Part shown: piece after piece, positions 42,801 to 62,616 of the stretch
Position numbering within the stretch: position 1 is the stretch's first letter
Layout: the number at the start of each line of letters is the position of its first letter
Assembly (NCBI GenBank): GCA_963978895.1
Contig: OZ022239.1
Location: forward strand, 15,052,187-15,116,186
Source: Erpobdella octoculata
Lineage: Eukaryota; Annelida; Clitellata; Hirudinida; Erpobdellidae
Direction of reading: 5' to 3'
DNA: 64,000 nucleotides
The notes under the pieces: model-generated
Told to the model about the DNA's origin: nothing
The model's input: only the letters and a program-made list of their open reading frames with translations
Databases searched by the model: none
Made by a program: the position numbers and the translations under genes

Positions 42801-45800
42801 AAAGTTTATAAACAAAAGTGGCTTCAGTAAAATGATTATTAACCAGTTCACTAATTTGCCCCGCTTAAAAGACCAAAGAGGCCAAAAACCGAAGATTCTT
42901 TGAGTGTCTCCTTTATTAATATTTAAGTAGAAAAAGTTTGATAGAAAATAACATAGTCGCGTGTGAAAGAGATATTCTAAAGCTAGCTATCAGAACTGAC
43001 ATAATTTGGGAATCCACTGGTCGTTTTTATGTAAAAGAAATTATGTTGTACATTAGGCATTGAAATCTTTTAATGGATTTATGTCTTCATTTAAATTGGT
43101 TGAAAATTGATTAGTTTGCTCATTCATTCATTTAAAAAATTAAAAGTTATAAATTTGCTGAAAAAACAAAATTTCCAGTTTTTCATGTTAATGTTTATAT
43201 GGTTCCACGACAAAACGTTCACAGACAAAATGTTCACGACAAAATGTTCGCGACAAAACGTTCACGAAAAATGTTCACGCACAAAATGTTCACAGACAAA
43301 ATGCTCAGAGACACAACGTTCACGACAAAATGTTCACACTGAAAAATACACATTTTGTTTTATTATGTCAAGATTGCTTGCAAACTAATTATTAAGTCAT
43401 TTTTTGTGGTGTTTCTATTCACCATTTGATTTACCTAAGCAGAGTATGTGTGTATGGCAGCATGAAACTACTACATATTGGCAACAATCAGCTTGTCGTT
43501 CACTTAATTAAAATTGAAACATCAAATAAATCTCAATTAATAACTAATTGCATTTCTTTTTCTTTTCGATCAGAGTATATAAAGATTTCATATTTTGACT
43601 CTTTTTATCATCGTTCCATTTATTAACTAGTTAATGCGGGTTGGTTAATTTTCTCTTGGATACCCTTAACTTTTTAATCTTTAGAATACAGCCATCAAGC
43701 CTTATTTACGTCGTTTGCTTATTTGAAATTGAAGATTCAAGCGATCTCAAATTCGTAACCAATTTTATTTTCCTATTACAGCTATCTCACCTCATCTGTC
43801 ATTTTCTTGTCTTCTTACTGAAACAGTTTACAGTACTCCGATCCATACTCATCTGGTTGCCATTTGAGTTAGGGGTATCAAAGAGGAAATTAGCATTGCA
43901 TTTACTATTGTTAACGTTTTATTTGTGCTCATTTCGTGAAAAACAAAATATTTGATCATTTAAAAACTAAACTTAAATTAAAAGTTGCAATCGTGAACAT
44001 TTTGTTGTGAACGTTGTGTCGTGAACGTTTTGTCGTGAACATTTTGTCTGTGAACGTTTTGTCGTGAACGTTTTGTCTGTGAACGTTTTGTCTGTGAACA
44101 TTTTGTCTGTGAACATTTTGTCTGTGAACATTTTGTGCGTGAACATTTTTTGTGAACGTTTTGTCGTGAACGTTTTGTCTGTGAACATTTTGTTTGTGAA
44201 CGTTTTGTCGGTGTTCATTTTGTCCTGAACATTTTGTCGTGAACGTTGTGTCGTGAACGTTTTGTCGGGAACGTTTTGTCGTGACACCTGTTTATATTGC
44301 TGAATGCAATGCAAATCCTAACTTAAAGGTTTAAGATGATATAATTTTAAAACTCATTTGATGTGCTAAACTGCTTATAAACTTCACTATATAAATTTGA
44401 TACCCATATCATTTTTAGCTGATAAACTAGAGAAATAAATAAGAACAGAGTACAACAAGAATGAAAAAATAAAATGAAGTAAGATAGGAAAGAGAAACCA
44501 GAAAGCAATAATATACAACATGGTGTCTCGAGAAAAGAGTGCCCTATTCAATTATTATTATTATATTATAAAGTAATTTATATTTCGCCCATTACTAAAA
44601 GAACATGGGCGCATTACAATCATGTATAGTTCACGGGTATAGAACAAAAAGAGTTAAATAAAAATAAATGTAGCAAGATATAAAAAACGTTGTATTAAAA
44701 GTTAGGAAAAGGCACTATTGAAGAGGTATGTTTTTTTTCTGAAGGAGAGAGGATCCGCTGTTTCGCGAATCTCTGACGGAGGGCGTTCCATGCCGCGGGA
44801 CCAGAGTAGGAAAAGGCCTGTTCACCGTGTTTTGTGTGGAAAAGAGGTATGGTGAATGTTGATGAGTTGGCCGATCGCAGGCCAGAACGTGAGGCATTGA
44901 ATGAAATAGATGGTAGGCAGATTATTGCGTTGGTAGAAGAAGGTTCGAAGTTGACATGTGAGACATGACACGGTTAGCGACAACTCTCTCAACAGCTTTC
45001 GACAGGTATGACAGGTTGGAGATGGGCCGGTAAGAACTGGCAGAGTCTGGGTCTAGGTTTGATTTTTTGAGGTGTGGTAGAACTCGAGCCTGTTTTAGGG
45101 AGAGAGGAAAAACACCCGTTTGCATTGACAGATTGCATAAATAACAGATTGTTGTGGCTATATGTGGAATGATTTTTTTGAGCAGCCAGGAGGGAATCGG
45201 ATCTAAGGAAAGGAGCAAGACTTTCCTGGCGTCGTCCTGATTAACTTCTCAATTTCCAGCACCGTACATGATTCGAAACGACTGAGAGGAGGTACAAGAC
45301 GTGGCGAGATGTCCGGCCAAGTAGCGGACGCGGTTGAAGCACGTATAGTAGCGATCTTGTCGTTGAAGAACGCTGGTGAGGTGTCTGTAGCAGGGTGTTT
45401 ACTACCCGAGGGTTGCGGCCACATGAATTGACCGTAGATGACCAGAACGACACGAGCTTTGATTGAAACAATAAGCGTTGACGATTGAATTGAGCGCGCC
45501 AAGCTGCCAGGGAGACGACAGTATGCATTCTGCGATACCTCGTTCCAGCCGGCGTGTAGCTCTTTTGGCCTCACGACAGTCGCTGTCAAACCAGCAAACT
45601 GATATTCGTTTGTTAACATGCTTTTTTGTCGACAAAGATGCATGCTTATTCAGTAAATCAATTATTGTAATAGAGTGCTTGCTGACACTTATTATTTAAA
45701 GGCTTCATGGTTTTTCTTGATAAATTCTGGTACAATGTATTTTGATGTCAACTACACCAAAAAAGATTAACCCATTGATCCCTCTTGACATACAGGCAGT

Positions 45801-48800
45801 TAGAGTGCCATATTTTGTGTATTTGTATCGACCCCAATGATTATAAAATGCTGAATGAAACATTGAAAAAATGAGCATTAAATGAATTAAAATTGTAAGA
45901 ACCTATTTTAATACCTCCTCAATAGATGCACCGAGCAAAGAAATTAATCACATGAAACAGATGCTCACCAAACCACCTCCCAGAAACACACCTGCTAAAA
46001 CCTGCTTATCCAGGCCCGAGAATCCAAAGCAACTAACAACCTCAGCTGAAAAGCGCTTGGAGTCTGCAACCAATGGTATGGTTGCTTTAAGTTTATAAAA
46101 CTTGATAAATAATAAGTTTGTATAATATTTAAAAACTTATATAAATTTTTTTAGATTGGGTAGGCTTCAGAGCTGTAGATTGATTCAGTTTGGGCACACA
46201 GTATTGAATTTATTTTTAAATTAATGAAATCTTATGATAAAAATATTTTAAAACATAATAATATTTTTTAAAGATAAACCTGAGCCGGAACCTCCTGTTC
46301 TCTCACCCCTACTGTCTGAAGTCAGAAATAAACTTAAGAGCCTTGACATCTCAGCTTCGAAAGTAAATACACCAAACTTGAAACCAGTTTCAAATTTGTC
46401 TCCTGCGGTCAACAAAATGCAAAAGAGTCCCATTCAACCACCTAAACATGTTGAGCCTAAAAACTTCAACATTTCAACCAAACCGGAAGAAAAGCCACAA
46501 AGGGAAGCGACACCACCACCAAGACCTACAATGGCAAAGTTTCCAGGTGCAACCAAAACTATGGGAAAACCAAATGACGAGGAGGTGTTCAGTCCTGTTA
46601 AAACTCCTCAAAAAGTTAGTCAATTGGCAGGATTATTTGTACAAACGCCATTGATAAGTAATAAGGAATTGCCATTGAGTCCAGAAGTGGCAGAGCTGCA
46701 AACTTCTAAAGGCAGTTGGTCAGTACTAAGCAGAAGTTCAGCTTACGAGAATGAGTTGAAAAAAATGTTTGATTTGGGAAAGAATTCTAAGGACAAAAAC
46801 AAGTTTAATGGTTTTAAAAGTCAGTTTTTATCCAGGCAGAGTCAACCTTCTTGTGAGTCAAATTTGAAATGTTTGAGCAAGACTGTCACTGTTTATGCAG
46901 TCTCAAGTGACAGAAAAAGTTACCCAAAACAATTGCCAGTGCCTAGTCCAAACAAAGCTGCTTGTTTTGGAAACACTCCTAGAATAGATGAATCTCAATT
47001 AAATAATAGTGCATACAACTGGAGATCATTACTCAAAAGTAGCAGTACCGATAAATCAGATGTAGAAAACAAGAATTTGGTGAAAACTCTCCCACATCAT
47101 AAAGATAGCTCGCAGCCATTGACTGAGAAGACTTCATTTTCTGCTAACCCAAAATACGATGTTGCTTCAAAGCCAGTACCGAGAAAGCCTCTTGTCAAAC
47201 CACCATGTTTTGGCCAAATGATTAAAACAAATAGGGTTGATAATTTGATCACTCAAGGGCTTATACTAAACATTTGAAGGGAGGAATGCCAATGGGTTGA
47301 CTCAGATAATGCATGATATAATTTATTTAGCAAAAAAGTCAAATTAATTGTTTTTTAAGGTATGAAACCCACTTTAACAAAAAATAGCAACATTTTAGCC
47401 AAGAATGATTTTTCAGAATAAATGAAGCATCTTATTATTATCTTGCAAGGGGGATGGCATTCTTTCCAAACTAATACCCAAGTGGGTTGTTAGTGTTATA
47501 AGTTAGTGCCATATAATTAATATCTGTTGGCTGTAAAGAAATGAATGCTTTAAAATGGTTCAGAAGTTGACATAGCTTGTATTCCGTGTTGAATATGCTG
47601 TCTATAGCTTCCATCAAGTTAAGCAATGTTTCAAATCAAGTTTAATTTTTTGTACATTGCAAAACATTAGCACTTATTATTGAAACTTTAATTAAATTGT
47701 TAGACTATTAGTTTGTAGGTAATATAAGTAATATGTATCTATATATATTAGCTAATTCAAATTTTTCTGGACTTGTGATCTTTAAAATTATTTTTTTAAG
47801 TTTTTTTCACCAAGCATGTTATTTTAGCTATGAAAATTACCTATCTGGAAATTTTTAAAATACTTGTTCTTGAAATCCATTTTGTGTAATACTTCTTTTA
47901 TTCTTCCTTCCAAGCTACCATTTTTACTGCTGAAATGCAGTTATCAGTAAAACACCAATAATTTAGAATGATTTAAGTTATAATTAAGCTTCATAAACCT
48001 GGATTACAGGTAGCATAAGTTAAACCTCAACTACAGACCCAGACAAGCCTTGTTTATCCTTTTATGTTTTGCTGTACCTTTGCTGAAATTAAATTATAAA
48101 AGCCAGAATATTATTAAGTATTGTTGCCATTTGTTTAAGATAGTTGATGGCCTATCTTTTCTTGTTATAGGATTATTAGAGGGATTTTATTGCAGTATTT
48201 TTTAAAATACTATTTATGTTTGCTGTACAATGTGTTTTTTTAATTAACAGATATCATCTGTCAAGTGCTTGGACGATTATGAATGGTTCTTTCCATGTAT
48301 TTCAAGAAATGATGCAGAAATTAAGTTGGGAGTCATGAATCAAGTAAGAAATTAAAATCACAGATCCCCTTAATGTCAAAACTAGTGCTTGGCTATTCGA
48401 TCGTTCCATGATAATATCAAAATTTAGAATAGTAGCTTGAAATCTGTTTGTATTGGCAGCCCTTGTCAATTTCACATGATAGGAATCCCAAAACAACAAC
48501 TTTCTTTAAATTTGCTTGGGCCTACTTCTATTGCCACCACAGGTAACCTAGGTGGCAGTAGAGGCAATAGCTTTTTCAAACATTTTTGAAAAATAAAAAT
48601 GGATGTGTGTTAAAGTTCAACCAAATAGCATTATTCTTATTTATTAAATGAAATTTAGCTTATTCTCAGACTTTCTATAACCAAATCCAGACCCCTTAGC
48701 GGGGTTGTCTTTTTATATCTTTTTTTGCTGCAATTTATAATTAGCAACTTTTCCACCTGAATATGTTGTTTTTTGTTTGTTAATATAACTTCAAATGTGT

Positions 48801-51213
48801 AAATAAAATGTAACTATATATGCTGCTCACCTTCTTTGCATGTGAGAAAAAGAGAGAGATAAATAGGTCTACAGACCTGCTGAAAAACTTTAAAAGTTTC
48901 TTGACGAGCTGTCCCATGCAGCAAGTATGTTTGGGTGAATGTTCTTTGCTCAATAATCATATCATGTTCATTTTTCTTTTGATTTTTTCAACAACTGCAG
49001 TGGATCTTCATCTACTGGAAATTACTTTGCATAGAACACCAATCCTTAACAAGCAAACTATAAAAAATTATGTTTTTTTCACAAATCCCTTATATTTCAG
49101 GATTTGCCAGCTTTTCACCAATACTTTACAAGCAAAGTATAAAAAAACTAGGTTTTTTCACAAATCCCTTATATTTCGAGATTTGCTGGCTTTTCATTTA
49201 GTGCATTTGTCTTTTAAAATGACATATTTTAAAACTTATAAAAGTAAATATTTATATAATTATGTTTGATTTGTTGTTATTTCAAAACATAGATAATTAA
49301 ATTTTTAATTTAAAAAATAATTTTTTTGCAAGTTTTCCAAATTTAATAGATATGCATTGTCATGAGGAGCAAGCCTATATTTCAAACTTCAGCTCTATGG
49401 GATGACAGGAATTTTTCAATTTTCACTGTCAGGGTTTGCAAACAAGTAATGCCGGCAGTGAAGTTAATATAAGAAATTTGAAAAAGTCAATAGAGTTCTA
49501 ATACAAACAACACCTACAACAAGATTTTATTAAATTTTTTATGAATAATTATCGTTAGATAAAAAGGAATTTTTAGTATAAAAACTATACTATTATTTTA
49601 ACCCAAAACTTAGTTATTTCAAAATGCTGAACTCAGTTTTAAAAAATAGCAAACCTGAACCCGGTATTTGGAAAATCATAAAACCAAACCAGAGAATTCA
49701 AAATTCAAGAACCCAAACCCAAAGTTGAACTCGTGGCATCTCTAACACATATGAATGATCCCATGGGTATAGGAGCGTTTAACTAGTTAGTTGTCTTTGA
49801 TTAATAAAAGGATGGTGCCTTCTTAGTGCGGACAAGCCAACGTGGTTCTTCAACAATGCCCTACTCTCTTACTATTTATCATGAAAAAAAGTTTTACAAC
49901 CTGCAAATCCGCAAACGAAATGATGACAAGTTCGCCATAGGATCTGTGAAGGCCGACGAAAATGTTAGTTTATTATGGCATGTGTTTATCTACAGTACTA
50001 TAAGCAGTCTGGTTTTCTTTCTTTCTCTCCCTCCTAACTTCTTTTTGCCCATAAAACGTAAAATAGATTTGCTAAAAGTTGCTTGAAACTTTCAAACTTT
50101 GTTAAATAAACTAAATTTTGAATTTTGTTATGCAATAACCTTAACCTTTGATGTTCATACAGTTTTGGCCTGGAAAGTTTTTGGTCATAAAAAAATAAAA
50201 ATTTAAATTAAAAACCACCTTATCTTTTTCTACTCTTTGAAATCTACCTTCATGCCAAATTTCCTTAAAATTGGTCCAGCAGCTTGAGTTCGCATAGAAG
50301 ACAAACAGATAGTCATTTTTAAATACAGTAAAAGTCGTCTAGAGCGGACCCCTCAAGAGCGGCTGCTAAGAGCAACGAATATTTTTTTAAAATCTGTATC
50401 TGCCCTATAATAGCTTGTCCCTGAAGAACGGGCAGACACGAGAAGCGGACACTTTTGCTCCCCCAGTGTGTCCGGTCTTAAGGACTTTTACTGTATATAG
50501 ACAATGTTGAGAAACCTGCTTTGCCCGCATTCTCTTTTTCTTTCTCTCTATATCACACACATGCACACACAAAATCCTCTGTTTGTCTTCTGCTATCTTG
50601 CTTTTTTCTTTTTTGTTATCTCTCTCTATCACACAAAAAAAAAAAAAAAAATTATCTCCATCTTCTGGTATCTCAGTCTCTATCACACACAAGCAAAATC
50701 CTCTGTCTATGAGATGCAGAGGTAGAGCTAGATAAGGAGAGATGAAAGAGCAAGATAGCAAAAGAGAGACAGAGAAGGATTTTGTTTTATTTGGGATTAT
50801 ATATGTGATAGAGAGAGAAAGAGAGATAGAAAGAAAATCACGGGTTTTTCAACTAGTAATATTATAAATTATGACATTATTAGCAAGATGTGTATTGAAT
50901 AATACAATCTTATTTTTGCCTTTTTTTATTGTGTCGCTTTCATTTTTATTAATGTGCACCTTTCTTATCTTTCACCCTTTTGATAGGAAAACACTAATGA
51001 TGACCAAATCGTTTTTTTTATGAAATTCTGTGACCAAAAATTTTTTTCTAATGAGCCCTCATGCCAAAACAACACTAATATTCGTTCTTTTTGTTGTACA
51101 TACAGGCGTTCAGTTCTGTACAGGAGATGGTATCATTCCACTCAAGTATCCCAATCGAGATTCTCGGAGTTAAAGCTGAAAAATTAATTCTTACTTGTCC
51201 TGCACACAAGTGA
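20804..51213 (+). CDS. SLP-76/BLNK-family SH2 adaptor with expanded phosphotyrosine region
   Basis: Exons: 20804-20811, 20931-20989, 22564-22601, 26190-26220, 28114-28229, 28325-28358, 28539-28621, 29018-29239, 30463-30526, 30729-30763, 31400-31502, 37060-37104, 37291-37374, 38179-38238, 38360-38527, 39595-39708, 40119-40328, 42437-42694, 45926-46075, 46274 to about 47235, 48251-48343, 49811-49963, 51106-51213 (TGA). Phases agree at every join, giving about 1,060 residues. The start is [11 protein letters not shown]; there is no SAM domain, unlike vertebrate SLP-76. The N-terminal half is acidic with tyrosine motifs ([47 protein letters not shown]), followed by proline-rich segments and a C-terminal SH2 domain. 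In vertebrates such adaptors are phosphorylated by Syk/Src kinases and scaffold PLC-gamma, Vav and Nck below immune receptors. The donor near 47235 is the least certain junction. LCP2, BLNK and CLNK cannot be told apart here. Confidence 0.8.
21170..21749. mobile_element. Non-autonomous hAT element
   Basis: It begins CAGGCGCGTAAACAAG and ends TATACGCGCCTG, with a perfect 8-bp duplication TCTGTATG (21162-21169, 21750-21757). Inside, at about 21369, lies a second left-end-like copy, CAGGACCGTATACAGG, followed by a run of about 16 G. No coding sequence. It lies in an intron of the SH2-adaptor gene. Confidence 0.8.
22825..24428 (+). mobile_element. hAT transposon with ZMYM1-like (DUF4371) transposase relic
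   Basis: The ends are CAGGGGCGGATTAACC and the complement of AATAATCCGCCCTG. The perfect 8-bp duplication GTCATGAC lies at 22817-22824 and 24429-24436. GGGGGCCTC-type motifs follow both ends. The transposase inside is internally deleted and broken. The element sits inside MITE copy A, so it is the younger one. Confidence 0.9.
22945..24205 (+). pseudogene. ZMYM1-like hAT transposase, broken
   Basis: Recognisable blocks in order: [20 protein letters not shown] (the hAT/DUF4371 core), [19 protein letters not shown], a [11 protein letters not shown] block, [14 protein letters not shown], then after a gap the C-terminal dimerisation region [20 protein letters not shown] and [13 protein letters not shown]. 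In-frame stops occur near 23224, 23485 and 23608, and the central insertion domain is shortened. The BED/zinc-finger N-terminus is missing. It cannot encode an active transposase. Confidence 0.85.
24808..24880. repeat. (TTGA)n microsatellite
   Basis: About 18 uninterrupted TTGA units. It abuts a decayed transposon end of the type ACGTCAATTAGGGGGGCAGG at 24748-24780. Confidence 0.95.
24930..25800 (-). pseudogene. Degenerate coding relic of unrecognised family
   Basis: On the minus strand, coding-like frames follow one another with single stops and frameshifts: [20 protein letters not shown], then [14 protein letters not shown] and [12 protein letters not shown], a serine-rich acidic stretch ([20 protein letters not shown]), and [19 protein letters not shown] before a TAA near 24932. 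Codon choice and hydrophobic spacing look protein-coding. The [12 protein letters not shown] block resembles the N-terminal region of transposon-associated or orphan proteins seen in many invertebrates, but I cannot name a family. It could be a processed pseudogene or an element ORF. Confidence 0.4.
26431..26583 (-). pseudogene. hAT transposase C-terminal fragment
   Basis: The minus-strand frame [20 protein letters not shown], then [15 protein letters not shown], matches the hAT dimerisation motif (W-K-x-x-FP-x-L-S-x-x-A-x-x-IL-x-x-PA). It ends at a stop shortly after. GC-rich CGCGGGGATGG-type sequence at about 27160-27230 may be the matching hAT end. Confidence 0.65.
27270..27381 (-). pseudogene. 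LINE RT C-terminal fragment (L2/CR1-like)
   Basis: [34 protein letters not shown] is the conserved post-RT block of L2/CR1-like LINEs (R-x-DYCNS-x-L-x-G-LP...L-x-x-VQNAAARL). Only about 38 codons remain. Confidence 0.65.
28131..28200 (+). repeat. In-frame 15-bp coding repeat in adaptor exon (FDENE units)
   Basis: A 15-bp unit (GATGAAAACGAATTT type) is repeated about four times inside exon 28114-28229 and encodes [10 protein letters not shown] units. Repeat slippage here would change protein length without a frameshift. It is followed directly by the tyrosine motif DYVDVEDD. Confidence 0.85.
29268..29455. mobile_element. hAT-like element end, truncated
   Basis: It begins CAGTGTTGTTCGGTAACGA and continues with subterminal repeats of GTAACGAAGTAA and its complement. 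This matches a common hAT end type. The right end was not found, so the copy is truncated. It starts about 30 bp after the splice donor of exon 29018-29239. Confidence 0.55.
31644..32003. mobile_element. TIR MITE (AAATCCCTTATAT family), complete copy B
   Basis: The ends are AAATCCCTTATATTTATG and the complement of AAATATAAGGGATTT, each followed inward by a GCCGGCTTTTC/GCCGATTTTGC block. It is 360 bp long with no coding sequence. The internal ATTGTCAGGAGTGAACC and GTTTGCAAACATTCAA blocks define the family. Confidence 0.75.
32025..32790 (+). pseudogene. Non-LTR RT relic containing a minisatellite
   Basis: Blocks of a reverse transcriptase appear in order: [13 protein letters not shown] (motif B region, Q-G mutated), [29 protein letters not shown] (motif C, FADD changed to FAED), [24 protein letters not shown] across a frameshift, and SVLLYI. 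Several stops and frameshifts. The 20-bp tandem repeat sits between motif B and the following block. Probably a CR1/RTE-type LINE; the clade is uncertain. Confidence 0.7.
32070..32292. repeat. 20-bp minisatellite, about 11 copies
   Basis: Unit TATTATTGCCACTGTTGTTC, tandem and nearly identical, with single-base variants (TATTACTG, TATTAGTG, CCACAGTTG). The unit resembles the RT sequence into which it is embedded, which suggests it grew by slippage from that sequence. 20 is not a multiple of 3, so expansion destroys the frame. Confidence 0.95.
32985..33212. repeat. (TATG/TGTA/TA)n low-complexity tract
   Basis: Alternating TATATG, TGTATA and TA units, interrupted at about 33062-33110. Long open frames through it on both strands are artefacts of the repeat. 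Confidence 0.9.
33271..34412 (-). pseudogene. LINE ORF2 N-terminal RT segment (inverted half)
   Basis: Read on the minus strand this is one open frame covering the pre-RT linker and RT motifs 0 to [33 protein letters not shown], the [16 protein letters not shown] block, [49 protein letters not shown], then motif [13 protein letters not shown]. It breaks off after LLLKL at the target-site duplication. The frame has no stops, which suggests a recent insertion. Confidence 0.9.
34413..36364 (+). pseudogene. LINE ORF2 C-terminal RT, RNase H and zinc motif (direct half)
   Basis: One open frame to a TAA at 36362-36364. It continues RT with motif [15 protein letters not shown] and motif C FADD, then the thumb ([18 protein letters not shown]). 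An RNase H domain follows with [20 protein letters not shown] and [15 protein letters not shown], keeping all the acidic active-site positions. Near the end is a CETCG...H...C zinc motif. With motif A inverted upstream, this copy cannot make a working RT. Confidence 0.9.
37060..39708 (+). other. Cluster of adaptor exons encoding repeated phosphotyrosine motifs
   Basis: Five consecutive exons of the SH2-adaptor gene (37060-37104, 37291-37374, 38179-38238, 38360-38527, 39595-39708) all start and end in phase 1. Four encode a related core: [27 protein letters not shown] and DEEYELNNE. Symmetric exons can be duplicated, lost or skipped without changing frame. The motif (acidic residues, Tyr, then aliphatic at +2) suits Syk/Src-type phosphorylation and SH2 docking. 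Exon 31400-31502 starts with a related EYIVSD. Confidence 0.8.
41390..42230 (+). mobile_element. LINE 3' portion (L2/CR1-like), internally deleted
   Basis: RT motif [16 protein letters not shown] and motif [25 protein letters not shown], then a deletion joins to the C-terminal block [41 protein letters not shown] and [10 protein letters not shown], ending TAA at 42099-42101. The 3' UTR contains a perfect 9-bp stem (GGCGCTCCC / GGGAGCGCC) at about 42173-42209. Everything 5' of motif B is missing. Confidence 0.8.
43201..44288. mobile_element. MULE-like non-autonomous element with CGTTTTGTC arrays
   Basis: A 9-bp duplication TGTTTATAT flanks it (43192-43200, 44289-44297). The ends are GGTTCCACGACAAAACG and the complement of CGTTTTGTCGTGACACC. 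Behind each end is an array of a 14-17-bp motif, GACAAAACGTTCAC(A/G): roughly nine copies at 43203-43345 and about eighteen inverted copies at 43993-44283. The interior of about 640 bp has no recognisable protein. The 9-bp duplication and GG-start suggest Mutator-like, but no transposase confirms it. Confidence 0.7.
44560..45643 (-). mobile_element. LINE relic (L2/CR1-like), internally deleted
   Basis: On the minus strand: a pre-RT block with frameshifts (45643-45203; [20 protein letters not shown] and PSGSKHPA), RT motifs [47 protein letters not shown] (45218-44922), then a jump to the C-terminal block [20 protein letters not shown] (44900-44760). The 3' end has a GCGCCCAT...ATGGGCG hairpin and an (ATT)n tail at about 44556-44600. 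It lies in an adaptor-gene intron. Confidence 0.8.
49083..49479. mobile_element. TIR MITE (AAATCCCTTATAT family), copy C
   Basis: It starts AAATCCCTTATATTTCAGG, with a second, tandem left end at 49162, and ends TTAATATAAGAAATTT. The body includes TTGTCATGAGGAGCAAGCC. It lies between the first two SH2 exons. Confidence 0.7.
50045..50190 (+). repeat. Dispersed repeat, copy 2 (partner at 14505-14860)
   Basis: CCCATAAAACGTAAAATAGA, TTATGCAATAACCTT and TTTTGGCCTGGAAAGTTTTT match the minus strand of 14505-14600, apart from an insertion of about 45 bp between the first two blocks. Confidence 0.6.
50326..50493. mobile_element. Tc1/mariner- or pogo-type MITE
   Basis: Perfect short terminal repeats CAGTAAAAGTC / complement of GGACTTTTACTG, flanked by TA on both sides. 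168 bp, with internal GAGCGGACCCC / GCGGACAC motifs. No coding sequence. Confidence 0.7.
50500..50830. repeat. Low-complexity CT/CA-rich and (A)n tract
   Basis: TCTCTCTATCACACACA-type blocks recur about four times, around an A18 run at 50634-50651, and give way to a GAGAGAGA-rich segment at 50720-50840. No gene. Confidence 0.8.
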
Positions 51214-52046
51214 TTTATGGAAAAGACTAGATGAATATAATATAAAGCTATAAAATTCTTCATCTCAGAATGTATTTGCATTGCTCTGTTTTAAAGTGAT
51301 ATATGACTACAAAATCATTTATTTTTTTTTAAAGCTGAATCTGTTGCTAAACATGTTTATTAAGTGTACTTCAGTTGAAGCACACATTTATATTTCACGT
51401 ACTTAACTAATATTTGTACGGCAGTTTAGCATTTTTATTGTAGATTTACGTACTAATTTCTAGACTCTTTGTTGCTTGTTTGATGATTTTCTAACTCACT
51501 TGAATTACTGTCTCCAATTTGAAATTTTGTTATATATTTCAATGAACATTAAACGTTGATACAAAGATATAACATATAAGATTATTTATTTCTTGTAATC
51601 TAATGATAAAAACTCCAGAAATCAATGAAGAAAAAAGTTGGCAGTAAAGATGCCACAATCATAAAACTCAACTGAACAAACTACAAATTGCTTGATTCAA
51701 GTAGATGCTGAAACAATCAATAGTACTTTACAACAATGTTTTGAGATCACTAACTTCGCAACACTACATTACTAACAACATCCATACAAGATGGGTTTTT
51801 TTTCTTAACTATAAATTTGAACTTTATGATTTTTTTAATATAATCATGAGCAAAGAGGTTCCTTGAGTTAGTATACTGAAACAGTTGAATGTTTAATGCT
51901 TTTAAAAATTATTCTTGGAAAATTGATCTTCTAAAGAAATTAAATGGAATTGACTGATGGATACATCACATAACTGGCCAGTATCTTGTTTAAAGAAAAA
52001 CTAATTTTATGATCTAGATCTAGAATTAGAAGGAGTGAAAATCTGA

Positions 52047-62616
<10,570 letters not shown>

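Larger units (their letters stand above)
48251..51213 (+). other. SH2 domain exons of the adaptor gene
   Basis: Three phase-0 exons (48251-48343, 49811-49963, 51106-51213) encode a complete SH2 domain at the C-terminus. The first gives [14 protein letters not shown] with the alpha-A arginine. The second gives [13 protein letters not shown] with the invariant beta-B arginine, [19 protein letters not shown], and ADEN. The third gives [12 protein letters not shown] and the C-terminal strand LILTCPAHK followed by the stop. The FLVR arginine and a C-terminal position with no following domain are typical of the SLP-76/BLNK family. Confidence 0.9.

Noticed and set aside
43973..44314. 113-codon minus-strand frame rich in DKTFT units
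   Set aside because: It is a translation of the GACAAAACGTTCAC array of the MULE-like element, not a gene.
48820..49269. 149-codon plus-strand open frame between SH2 exons
   Set aside because: It overlaps the MITE copy C and its composition matches the repeat; no protein family resemblance.
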